The translations under genes were made by a program, and so were the position numbers. A DNA stretch of 11,391 bases from Phoronis pallida. Its lineage: Eukaryota > Phoronida > Phoronidae. A model generated the notes under the pieces. The model had not been told where the DNA came from, searched no databases, and saw nothing but the letters and a program-made list of their open reading frames with translations. Positions within the stretch are counted from its first letter, which is position 1. Every line of letters begins with the position of its first letter. Of the stretch, positions 1 through 8,600 are shown piece after piece. The stretch is from assembly GCA_028565715.1 (NCBI GenBank), contig JAOXYC010208461.1, forward strand, positions 1-11,391. The letters are read 5' to 3'.

Positions 1-44
1 TTTTCTGCTGGATCAATCCTAAAACCAAGGACATATCCACCACT
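1..44 (-). CDS. BBS5: BBS5 coding exon 8 (partial, cut by window edge)
   Basis: 44 nt visible, residues 225-238 ([14 protein letters not shown]) plus two bases. Acceptor tttcag. Matches the vertebrate [15 protein letters not shown]. The exon continues past position 1. Confidence 0.9.
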
Positions 45-3000
45 CTGAAAATATAAACATTGATAACTTTACAATATCAACAATTGTATAAATAAATAAA
101 TATTTTTGTCAATTCCAGTGTCCAGGTCATTTCTTCAACAGAATGTTTTTCACATGAAACAAACCTTATTCATTTTTAACTGGGGTAATATATTAACCAT
201 ATTAAGTTAAATTAACCCCTTCTACAGTTATTCATAAAAACAGAAAGTTGCATCTTTATTTGCTGATGCAATAAAACCTAAAACAAACAAACAAACTTTA
301 AAAATCCTCAAAAAGCTGAATGTAGAGAAACTATTAAACTATTAGTAGTAGACACTGTCCTTAACATATAGCGACAATCAATCAAGATTCAAGTTAGAAG
401 TGTAACTATTTATATTCACCTGTACAGAACTCTCAATAACCAGAGCTGTTCCAAACTTTGAATCCCGTATTTTCACTGTTTTCTGAAATCAATAACAAAC
501 CACTACTTCATATTCAAATGTAAAAATCCAGTGTACTTACATGCAACGAATATTTAGTCATGACTTAGCAACTTGAGATTAAATCGCGTTTTTTGAAAAT
601 ACAACAGTCCAACGCTAAATTTTTCTGGCTGAGGTCTTCAGAACATTGCATAAAAAACTTTGCGAGAAATCCTCTAAAAATCTGATCAGCAATTTTATCT
701 TCTCTACTTCACATGGTTGTAATCATTTTACCAAAATTTACTTAATCCCAAAAACTGTGTATTTTATTTTTCAACTTACCATCTGTAGATAGGGTATACT
801 GACATTGAATGATTCATTCAGGTTTGCGTGCCACACCAGGCGAACATTTGTGACAAAAAATGTACCAAGATTTCCCTGAATAAAAAATGGTTAGTTACTT
901 GCAAAAGTTAAGCATTTATTCACTACAAAACAAATATAGAAAACATTAAAATCAAAGTTGATATTTTTTAGTCAGGAAAACCAAAGAACTCCTGTAGCTG
1001 TGGATGATATTGTCTATTGGATAGATATAATGTGGTCGCATATACGTCTGTCAAGTGAAGACTTTTCTGTAAAAATATCACTTTAAGCCACTCGTCAATA
1101 AAAAATTGACATATTTAATATTATGGCTACTTTTAAAGAATTTCTTTTAAAGTTCTAAAAGTAGGTAAATTTTACAGAATAAACCTATTTTTAAAGACAT
1201 TATCGTCTGTTTCCACTCAACATATCTTTTAAACTTGTTTTGAAAGAAATTGCATCATAAATAAATATGACAATTAAAACAATCAACATTTCTCAAAATA
1301 CAAATTGTTAACTGAGCACTAATTTACCTGATCACTTGAGAGATTCCACACTCCGTTGATTTGATCATAAACCTGTTCTTGGGGTAGTAACCTCAGTGAT
1401 TTGTTCTGTATAAGAGCACCTCTTAGTTTTAACTCTCTGTACATTTTTGAAGTTTCGTACGCCCTGAAATTGACAATTTTGCAATGTTATATTAAACCAG
1501 TGCTTACATTTACACACTAAGTAATTACATTATAATACAAAGCATGCTTTAAATGTCCAATATGTGGAAATAAATTGAGCTTTATAAAGAATTCAAATTG
1601 GGTACTGCCTAATGCAAAGTGTGAAATATTCCTGAAAAAAATCTAAATCTATGCACTATTTCATTTGATTATTCATCCGCCAACAATTAGAGCACATACA
1701 ATGTGTTGAAAAATGGATTTGCCCAGATTTAAAGGGGGTATACATGCTGAACTGGTCCAAATTTTGAATGTACTAATTTTATACAATTCACTTGGCCTTT
1801 TATTGAAACTCAAACCACTGAATTATTAAAACTATCCCTTTTCAGGAAATTATTTGGTTTATTTGTAAACAACATTGTTTACATAAAAAACCTTATATTG
1901 TGAATATCTTTGAGTCATTTGATTCCAAGACAAGATTTGATTATTGTTAATACAGTAAAATGGCATCCATAAAAACTGCCTGTATCATTCTGGGAATTTT
2001 TTTTCATTTTTGTAAACAAGGTTTGATTGTAAACATTTTTTCAAAACAATGCAAATTTCACCAAATTGTAGACAAAGTATAAGATCTTAAAAGTAGTCCA
2101 AATAATTTGTTCCCAGAGACTGTTCTCATATATGTAAGCAGATACTATTGTATTGGCTGCCGGTGCACTTGAGAGTTGAGTTCAGGTTACTTGTCTTTGT
2201 TTACAAGTGCCTGAATTCTTTGGTCCAGTGTATCGGGCGGAAATGTTGCTGCACTACACTCCGAGACGCCAGCTGAGATCATCGAACAAAAAGAAAGTTT
2301 GCAACTTTTCGTTCTGCCTTTCTGCACCAGGCCTCTGGAATGCTCTACCGTCTGCCATCCGCTCATCTCAAAGTCTCCCAATTTTTAAGAAATCATTAAA
2401 AACCCATTTGTTCAGATTACATTATCGTTAGTATTTTTTTTAACATCGCATGTCTTTTATATCACCTATTTTAACTTTTTAATCTTCACTATTATTATTA
2501 TTATCTTAATTTGTACATATCTTGTTTTAAATACCTGATTTTACTGTAAATATTTCATTGTTTTTAAATTATTGTGAAGCGCATAGTGACTAATGTATGC
2601 GCTATATAAATGCAATTTAATAATAATAATAATAATTGTTGAAAACCAGCATTTATACCCCCTTTAAATTTTACACAGAAAGATGTTGGGTTCACCCACC
2701 TATGAACTGCAATAATGGAGGTGAAGAGTCGTGGAGAACCAGGCACCAGATTCGTGAAGATAAACTCGAACCGTGTATTGTTACACTTAGTTAACACATA
2801 CAATGCTTCAGTTGTACCCCGCAGTTTCTGGAAGTTAAAACACAGATGATAAAATTTGAAATTGAAAATTTATCTTTAATAAATCATATTAATTTTACTC
2901 TATGGAAGCTCACTACAGCACTTCTCTAGCAACAGATCAATAAATGAATGTTTGGGCAAGATTTCAGATGAAAGAGTTGTGGATGAAATCTCCTAATTTA

Positions 3001-4491
3001 ATTAACCTGTTTTGATAACAATGAAAACAAAAACAAAAAGTAAGATCAATGGTACTTATAGTGCCCACTATAGTGTGTTCCTCATACTTACCGACTGGGC
3101 TGTTTTAGTTGTTATGTTCATTACACAGAACCAACCAATGGCTGAAAGTAGAAGAATATAATTTTAATTATTTGTTTAAAATAGATTTCAAAGGATGACT
3201 AAAAACTTTGACTCAAAAAGCCATCACATGGTCCACTCTCATTCAAACAAGCAGCTTTTTGTCAGAAATATGCTCAGGAAAATCACTTAGCCTACTCTGT
3301 GGAAACATTAGAATCATAATTCAAAAATTTGAAATCATCATTTATCTCATAACTACCCTTCTATCCGATATATCACTATTTAGTAACTTCAAAGTGTCAT
3401 TACATTTTCTATTGTCTAAGTGTCACGTAACTCAAAACTCCACATTTTTTCGCAAATTGGCGATGTTATGTGATAAAATGATTCTCAAATTCATGGGAAG
3501 TAATACAACCTTTTTTGGATTCGATTTTAAAAATCATAGAACGAGCCTTTTCAAATCTCATCCAATAAAAGGGGTTATTACTTCCCATTCATTGTAAGAA
3601 TCACTTTTTCTAAAAAAACATTTCAAAATAAAAAAAAATATTGCAAGCTTTACTTACAAAGATTGACTCTTGGCATGGATTGTGAGTGCCAAATGACTCG
3701 TAAATTTGTGACAATTAAACGTCCCCGGTCACCATTATTTCCTTTTGTGTCTTCAATAGAGTCAAGACGATCCACAAGTTTTTCACCAGGTCTCAGCTGC
3801 ATTTGACTGCAATTTAGCAACAAATGGATAAAAAAATTATTTTACTGAACAAGTTACGTCCCACTTCAACTTCTTTTTAAAAAGAGAAGTTAAATTTGGG
3901 ATGTGAAAAGGTTTTAGTATATAATGTTTAAAAGTATATCTCGGGTATTATCAGAGCTTTCTGAGAAATCAGTTGATTTTCAGACCCTTACAAGGACGGT
4001 CCAGTTTTAGCAATATAGTATAATTAGTGGGGACCCAGGAGCGACCGGTCGGGACTAAGCAGTAAGCACGCAACCGAGTCAGACCTTCGGGACCGCGTTC
4101 AACAGTGTTCAAGGAAAGTATTACCACATTACCCACTAGAATAAAAACATTAATGCAGCAGTTTTTTGAGGAGATAGGATAAAAATGACCAAAAGAAAGT
4201 CTGTTCACACAGTCACAGATGAAATGAAATGAACAGGTGAATGAATGTCTACGTAAACAATGCTGATCTGTCAAACTGTCAAATTCACAAGTCACAAGTG
4301 AAAATGTCAAGAAATGTTCCAGGAAAACGAACTTATTTCTGCCCTCACTTGGAGCCTGTCTTGCTTTTTTATAAAGCCGTGAGCGCGACACATTGAAGTG
4401 CATTACTGATGCCATATATTGATGAATGAACAAGAACTTACGCCCGACTGATGTCAAAACGTATGTCCCTATCTTCCCAAATTGCGTCCAT
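1..4491 (-). CDS. BBS5: BBS5, Bardet-Biedl syndrome 5 protein (BBSome subunit), 5' eight coding exons, 3' end outside window
   Basis: BBS5 is a subunit of the BBSome, the coat-like complex that moves membrane proteins in and out of cilia; its PH-like DM16 domains bind phosphoinositides. Eight exons join in phase: 4491-4442, 3806-3658, 3141-3092, 2827-2700, 1463-1328, 875-780, 482-420 and 44-1, giving 238 codons plus two bases. Diagnostic stretches are [11 protein letters not shown] (residues 5-15), [15 protein letters not shown] (34-48), [20 protein letters not shown] (95-114) and the second-domain block [20 protein letters not shown] (179-198). Two DM16/PH-like domains are visible, about 20-125 and 150-238 onward, both with a TN-L/V-R-x-x/V-WH core. 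The human protein is 341 residues, so about 100 C-terminal residues lie beyond position 1. The start (ACTATGG, A at -3 and G at +4) lies about four residues inside the vertebrate start. All introns are GT-AG and no disabling change is seen. Confidence 0.96.
420..482 (-). CDS. BBS5: BBS5 coding exon 7
   Basis: 63 nt, residues 204-224 ([20 protein letters not shown] plus Q), phase 0 at both ends. Acceptor tttcag, donor CAG|GTGAAT. Matches the vertebrate [18 protein letters not shown] segment. Confidence 0.93.
780..875 (-). CDS. BBS5: BBS5 coding exon 6
   Basis: 96 nt, residues 172-203, phase 0 at both ends. Acceptor ttcag, donor ATG|GTAAGT. Encodes the second DM16 core from [10 protein letters not shown] to SIPYLQM. 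It parallels exons 2-3 of the first domain. Confidence 0.95.
1328..1463 (-). CDS. BBS5: BBS5 coding exon 5
   Basis: 136 nt, residues 126-171. Acceptor atttcag, donor CAG|GTAAAT. Carries [20 protein letters not shown] and ends [11 protein letters not shown], the linker between the two DM16 domains. Confidence 0.95.
2145..2637 (+). mobile_element. 5'-truncated, frameshifted CR1/L2-like LINE 3' end (ORF2 C-terminus plus 3' UTR)
   Basis: A decayed non-LTR retrotransposon tail. From 2145 one frame reads [18 protein letters not shown], the block that follows the reverse transcriptase domain in CR1/L2/Jockey-type ORF2 proteins. Near 2220 the frame shifts, consistent with loss of one base, and the second frame runs to a stop ending at 2431 with [29 protein letters not shown] and [12 protein letters not shown], typical of the C-terminus. 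The 3' UTR ends with a stem-loop (GCGCATA 2579-2585 with TATGCGC 2596-2602), then GCGCTATATAAATGC (2599-2613) and a (TAA)n tail to about 2635, the usual L2/CR1 terminus. The reverse transcriptase core and endonuclease are missing, so the copy cannot move. Its 5' boundary is uncertain and may reach about 2100. Confidence 0.88.
2579..2602 (+). repeat. LINE 3'-terminal stem-loop
   Basis: Seven-base arms GCGCATA and TATGCGC around a 10-base loop, just before the GCTATATAAATGC terminus and (TAA)n tail. In L2-clade elements such as eel UnaL2 a 3' hairpin is what the reverse transcriptase recognises; the same role here is inferred. Confidence 0.65.
2700..2827 (-). CDS. BBS5: BBS5 coding exon 4
   Basis: 128 nt, residues 84-126. 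Acceptor cttccag, donor AG|GTGGGT (non-consensus at +3 to +5, but the phase is right). Begins [17 protein letters not shown] and ends FTSIIAVHR; this is the most conserved BBS5 stretch in the window. Confidence 0.96.
3092..3141 (-). CDS. BBS5: BBS5 coding exon 3
   Basis: 50 nt, residues 67-83 ([17 protein letters not shown]). Acceptor tttcag, donor TCG|GTAAGT. Matches the vertebrate SVGYNCILNITTRTANS segment in both length and phase. Too short for an ORF search, but homology and phase support it. Confidence 0.93.
3475..3608. repeat. Imperfect inverted repeat (foldback/MITE-like) in BBS5 intron 2
   Basis: The left arm starts TGATTCTCAAATTCATGGGA at 3479 and continues through GTAATA. The right arm is its imperfect reverse complement, TATTACTTCCCATTCATTG then GAATCA, ending about 3603. 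Arms are about 45-55 nt around a short centre holding GATTTTAAAAATC. No terminal duplication or coding is seen. The 129-codon frame from 3208 overlapping it has no recognisable protein features and was dropped. Confidence 0.6.
3658..3806 (-). CDS. BBS5: BBS5 coding exon 2
   Basis: 149 nt, residues 17-67. Acceptor ttgcag, donor T|GTAAGT. Encodes the start of the first DM16/PH-like domain, including [20 protein letters not shown] and the [11 protein letters not shown] core. Confidence 0.95.
3854..3907. repeat. Loopless inverted repeat in BBS5 intron 1, 48 nt upstream of exon 2
   Basis: The arms at 3854-3880 (TTACGTCCCACTTCAACTTC...) and 3881-3907 (...GAAGTTAAATTTGGGATGTG) are imperfect reverse complements meeting at TTTTTAAAAA. 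On the BBS5 strand the hairpin sits close upstream of the exon 2 acceptor, where it could overlap the branch point and polypyrimidine region; any splicing effect is inference. Confidence 0.6.
4005..4108. repeat. GC-rich block in BBS5 intron 1, possibly a decayed SINE
   Basis: This stretch is much richer in G and C than its surroundings (for example GGGACCCAGGAGCGACCGGT and ACCTTCGGGACCGCG). On the minus strand it loosely resembles the upstream half of a tRNA-derived SINE, but I cannot place clear A and B boxes. The 180-codon minus-strand frame across it is not the BBS5 frame and has no recognisable domain. Confidence 0.25.
4442..4491 (-). CDS. BBS5: BBS5 coding exon 1
   Basis: The exon encodes [16 protein letters not shown] plus two bases of Ala17. 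The donor at the low-coordinate side reads GC|GTAAGT. The vertebrate N-terminus has a few more residues before the conserved D-A-L/I-W; no in-frame ATG was seen just upstream, so this ATG is the likely start. Confidence 0.93.
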
Positions 4492-4515
4492 AGTTTCCAC
4501 TTTCTGCTCAAATAT

Positions 4516-4528
4516 TTCCCACAATGCA
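4516..4528. promoter_or_regulatory. ZNF143/Staf-like motif overlapping a Su(H)/RBPJ-like site, upstream of the BBS5 start
   Basis: TTCCCACAATGCA fits the first 13 positions of the Staf/ZNF143 consensus YWCCCRNMATSCM; the following five do not fit. Read on the BBS5 strand, TGTGGGAA (4523-4516) is a canonical Su(H)/RBPJ core. The site lies 25 bp upstream of the BBS5 ATG, so it is in the proximal promoter or 5' UTR. ZNF143 and RBPJ are known to compete for overlapping sites in vertebrates; use here is inferred. Confidence 0.4.
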
Positions 4529-4738
4529 GTTTTCGACAAGAAAAAACAACGTTTTGTTAATTCTTGAGCAGCTTATTTTTGGATAAAAAGTTTGTGCTAC
4601 TCTTGATTAGAAAGCTACAATGACAATCAATGCATTTAAATGAATTATTAATCCGATAAATATTAGTAATACATTGATTGTGATAAATATGAAATTAGCT
4701 ATTTTGTGTTTATGTAAGGTCAAGGTCATTTATGAAAA

Positions 4739-4752
4739 ATCGTTTTAGCAAC
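4739..4752 (+). promoter_or_regulatory. Candidate RFX X-box between BBS5 and LRRC46
   Basis: ATCGTT-TT-AGCAAC fits the nematode/metazoan X-box consensus RYYNYY-N1-3-RRNRAC at every fixed position. The AGCAAC half is strong; the ATCGTT half is weak against the stricter GTNRCC. It lies 248 bp upstream of the BBS5 ATG and within the gap to LRRC46. RFX factors and X-boxes drive many ciliary genes, including bbs genes in C. elegans. The relaxed consensus should occur by chance roughly once per 0.7 kb when both strands are counted, so position rather than the match makes this noteworthy. Confidence 0.4.
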
Positions 4753-4894
4753 AAGAGATTAGAGTGAGAATGTGTGAATGAAAACTGTGTAAAATATTCA
4801 ACGGTGTACGGCAATTTGTCAATTTTTGAGATCATTCATAGATGAGCTAACAACAGTCAAGGAGCATTTTCCAGAAGTTTTTGCTCATAATCAA

Positions 4895-5536
4895 GTAAGA
4901 AAGCGACTGAGTGTAAGACCAGTTGGCTTTATTGAAATCGGTGACAAGTGACAGTGTTCAGAACTGTTCATTCTGTTTCAAATTAAATAAAAAAAAATGG
5001 TTCATCTCACTGTCAGCTCTGTATCACTAAATATGTGAGAATGACACCAACACTGGTGGGAACATCGAAAGTACCACAAAATCAGAGAGAACAACATTCA
5101 AATTTGTAAATAGTTTTTCAAATGTTATGTTCTTGATTTGATTTCCTTGATTTACATCTTTGGGTATGTCGATTAATGTGTTCCATCAACTAATATATTC
5201 GTCAATTGACTGAACACAAGGAAGTAGAGAAGGGACCCCCATGGAAGCTAGGAACCATTAAACAAGTCTTCTCATTTTTGATTCCTAGATGGAAGGGACC
5301 ACTGAAGGGGCCACCCAGGATAAAGATTTATGAAATAAATAAATGAATAAAATTATTCGACTTGTACTTTATCCACTTTCAGTGATGACTTGATATTATT
5401 ATTCAAAAAAAAAAGTTTACATCAAAGAAGTCTGCAAGCTGATGAATAACTTTTTGTAAATTTGAGACCATGAAAAATATTTTTTTTTTATTTTTAAGCT
5501 GATTATAATACTATGTTTCACAATTATTATTTCCAG
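4895..5536 (+). other. LRRC46: Candidate 5' UTR intron of LRRC46
   Basis: A good acceptor (TTATTATTTCCAG, ending 5536) lies 28 nt upstream of the LRRC46 ATG and a good donor (CAA|GTAAGA, intron starting 4895) lies upstream. If used, transcription would begin upstream of 4895, within a few hundred bases of the BBS5 start and near the X-box. No ATG lies between 5537 and 5564. The pairing of these two sites is inference. Confidence 0.3.
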
Positions 5537-5564
5537 GAAAATTGCAGCTTCCAAATAAAGAAAC

Positions 5565-5619
5565 ATGGAGGAGAAATCTGCTTTTGAAGATTCACTATCA
5601 TTCATACTTAATACAATAG
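5565..5619 (+). CDS. LRRC46: LRRC46 coding exon 1
   Basis: 55 nt: MEEKSAFEDSLSFILNTI plus one base. Donor G|GTAAGA. Read-through into the intron gives a longer frame to 5984, but that extension shows no protein character and a good donor precedes it. Confidence 0.75.
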
Positions 5620-8600
5620 GTAAGATGGTTAAAAGAAAATATATTTTTTTCTCGACCAGAGCAATCTATTTGATGTCCACAAAAACACAATTTACTAAAT
5701 TTGATATCAAAATTAAACCTTACTATAATTTTTTTCTTTTTTTTCTGTCTTTTCAAATTTATCATTGGAATATATTGTTTTATGTATTCTCATTATTACT
5801 TCATGTTTTTATAATGACAACGCTCGGTCAGTTACTCGGTGAGTTACAAGAGGTCGAAAGAAGTTTATTTCGCCAATATGAACGAACATTGCAACAGATC
5901 AGTTGTGCAGAAACAAACTGCATTTTTAATCAAACATGTCTGACTGAAGAACTGCTACCTAAATTATTAAAAAAACATATATAGTGCATATGCCTATGGG
6001 TTTTACAAAATGATTTAAAACAAAATGCAATGATCGTGTTAATAGATTAAAATAAATAAGGTTTTAAAACATGATTAAAACTGCCAATACTATAATAGAT
6101 GTTCCAATGAGATTTAAAGCAAAGTATTCCACTTCTTTGCCTCAATATAATTAAAAAGACAGAAAAATTTGAATTCCCCCTGGACTTGAAACATATATTT
6201 TACGACTTGACTTACATGTAAATGTGTACAGTATAACTTTTATCTGGGGCAATTTTGTTTTTGATTCTAGATGCAGTTTCACAAGCCAGCTAATAATATT
6301 GGTTAAGACACAGCTTTAGAATTAGTGCACATCTGGTTAACATAAGATTTTATTGGTTCTTATAGTATGCATTGTGGAAATACTGAATTTGATGTTCAAA
6401 ATTTAACATTCCAGGTTCTGATAAGCCTAAAAGAATATCACTTAATATGATAGTGAAACGAAACTTGCCAAAAGAGGCATCATCTTGGCAACATGAACAA
6501 ATGTAAGTTGTTATTTTTCTTTTTATAAATAATAGATTATAGTTATGAGATTTTTAAAGATAAATTTAAAATTTAGTTGACATGCCTCCTTTTTCTGTTT
6601 TTACAAATTATTTTCATTTATGAAATCTGCAAAGGGGTGATTTGAGAGCTTTTGTGTCCGATATAACCTAAACTTAAGAGTAGGTTTGACTTTTATCGGA
6701 TACAAAACTCACAAATCACCCCATACAGATTTTTTTTTACTCGGATGCAAGTAAGTTATGTTCAACAAAGGACTCATACACATAATTTCAAGTTGATTTG
6801 CATTTTGATGCCAGATGGGTACCAAATGAGGAGCACTGATCTTGATATTTTTAAACTTAGATGAATGAAAATTAAGTTGACGTGTCTCCCTTTTTCTGTT
6901 TTAAACAATTTATTTTGATGAAATTATAATAATTATCAAAATAATTATTATTAAAACAACTATCATTAAAATAATAATTATCTTTTCAACAAAATGATTT
7001 TCCACAGAAGAAAAAGATGGCACTTGAAGAACAATTATTTACTATTTTGATTGTACCAATTTGAAAATGCTTCTGATTTGTGATTTGGTATGAACTTTTT
7101 TCTTCCTTTATTTCAGGATAGAAGAACTGAATAAGATAACCCATCTAAGACTAGACAGAGAGAGGATAGCTAACATTGATGATCTGGAGTTACTGGGAAC
7201 TGCAGTTACTAATGTCTATTTACAACATGTAGGCTAATAACATAATGTTTTGAACTCTTCAAATAATCAGGCAGAATAGCTTAGTTGGTAGAGCTTTGGA
7301 CTTTCAATCATAAGGTTGGGGTTCGGATCCTGCTCACGCCACAGAGACCGAGATAGCGTCCGGCCTTATGAGCATCACAAGGCTCGGGAAGGATTTAGTA
7401 TTTTAGTTTGAAGTCTTCAAAATATATTAACAAACTCTTGTAAATCAACATGAGGATATACTTTTCTATTTAGAATTATAAGTCATTCTAAAATATTGTG
7501 ACTTTTATTCAAATAAGCAATAACATTTTTGAATCAGCAATTGCCATTCCTATATCGTTTTCCAAAGAATTGATGTCGTGTCAATAGTAAAGGTTCAGTT
7601 CATAATAAAAACAAGGACTCATCTGAAAACTTTTCTTTTTCAGAATTTGATAAAGAAGATTGAGAACTTGGAATGTCTACAGAACCTACGCTTCCTCACA
7701 CTGGCAGCCAATAAGATCAGCTGCGTAGAGAATCTCATCAGATTACCTAAATTAGCACTTCTAGATTTGTCCGAAAATGAAATTCAAGATTTCGATATAG
7801 GTTGGTTCATGCATGTAAAGTGTTGTAAATACCGTTTCTTCTTTTAAAAATATGGTAGATTTAAGCCTGGGTTTTGTTCAGGTCGAAAAAACTATTGTAC
7901 TTTGAATGCATTTTTGAACTCTGTATTTTTCGCATGATACACATATTATATAATCTATACAGAGTTTTTTGAAAAGTATAGTTTTTGTATTCAATCTTTT
8001 TTCATCCATGAGTTTTCAAAATGTTAAAGTGTCGAAGTGGAATTTAATGAAAACATTATGTCATATTTAGATATTTAGGTTACTCTATAACTGGTTAAAT
8101 ACACGAAAATGTCTTGCTTGATGGAGCTTTATAAGCGTTTTTTCGTATCGGCAAAAAAAAAGCTCTATGGTCAGGCTGCAACTGGTAGAGTAACTGTCCA
8201 ATAGTCAGCATGATAAAAATTAAAAAACACATAGAAGTTTACTAGGTTACTCTATGTACAACATAGTTTGTAAAATTTTAAAGAGTGAAAAAAATGGAAA
8301 CATTTGTTTTATAGAGGAGCTGCCCCAGACACTGTCATTCTTGAGTTTCAAAGGTAACCCATGTACAGAACTTACAGATTACAGGTGAACTCATAAATCT
8401 TGGTGTTTTTCACTTCTTAGTTTTGTACTATAATCATGGATTCGTTTTCTTTTTACCATCTTGAAAGGATTTTGTATGCACTTTTTAACACCTTTTAAAA
8501 ATTATATTTTTCAAGTCATAATTTTCCCATGAAGTGAATTATTTGATAATTTTAAGCCAATTCACATTTATCATTACGTAAACTATGAAATAAATAATGA

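Larger units (their letters stand above)
45..1327 (-). other. BBS5: BBS5 introns 7, 6 and 5, mostly featureless
   Basis: Introns 45-419, 483-779 and 876-1327. The only structure noted is a small stem in intron 5 (CTACTTTTAAAGAA at 1126 onward with TTCTAAAAGTAG before 1165) and (AAAC)n-like runs near 280. No gene, tRNA or mobile element is recognised. Confidence 0.6.
1727..2669. mobile_element. Candidate DNA transposon with 23-bp terminal inverted repeats and TTAA borders, in BBS5 intron 4
   Basis: The 23 bases at 1727-1749 and the reverse complement of 2647-2669 agree at 22 of 23 positions (ATTTAAAGGGGGTATA then C or A, then ATGCTG). If TTAA (1729-1732 and 2664-2667) is the target duplication, the element starts AGGGGGTATA and ends TATACCCCCT, as in piggyBac-type TTAA insertions. 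No transposase is visible. Much of the right part (about 2100-2637) is a LINE tail, so this may be a non-autonomous element interrupted by a later LINE insertion. Inside is a short palindrome at 1865-1884 (TGTAAACAA/TTGTTTACA). The family is not recognised. Confidence 0.6.
4492..5564. promoter_or_regulatory. Divergent BBS5/LRRC46 intergenic region
   Basis: About 1.07 kb separates the two start codons, which face away from each other. Besides the two motifs listed separately, I see no CCAAT box, CpG island or clear TATA box. From 5220 to 5350 there is a stretch with CTAGGAA/TTCCTAG arms followed by an AAAT-rich tail (5330-5350) that could be an old SINE end, unassigned. The rest is AT-rich with no recognisable gene. 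Confidence 0.55.

Noticed and set aside
1865-1884. TGTAAACAA/TTGTTTACA palindrome as a forkhead (FoxJ1-type) enhancer for ciliary genes
   Set aside because: The motif matches RYAAACA in both directions, but it sits inside a candidate mobile element in a BBS5 intron and is AT-rich, so chance is likely.
2187-2381. 64-codon minus-strand frame
   Set aside because: Antisense shadow of the LINE ORF2 remnant.
3208-3597. 129-codon plus-strand frame
   Set aside because: It lies in a BBS5 intron across an inverted repeat, with composition like the surrounding intron and no recognisable motif.
3969-4511. 180-codon minus-strand frame over BBS5 exon 1
   Set aside because: It reads the exon 1 region in a frame different from the conserved BBS5 frame and shows no domain; it is a chance open frame in a GC-richer stretch.
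4793-4951. Open plus-strand frame in the divergent gap, with a protein-like stretch (TTVKEHFPEVFAHNQVRKRL)
   Set aside because: It has no in-frame ATG, no recognised homologue and no clear splice acceptor. A donor-like CAA|GTAAGA lies inside it, which fits a UTR exon better. It may deserve a database search.
5620-5984. Extension of LRRC46 exon 1 to a longer single-exon protein
   Set aside because: A consensus donor (GTAAGA) ends exon 1, and exon 2 continues in phase with residues matching LRRC46. The extension is T-rich and without homology.
7270-7340. Functional tRNA gene
   Set aside because: Although the A and B boxes are good, the acceptor, anticodon and T stems have several mismatches and a further SINE body follows.
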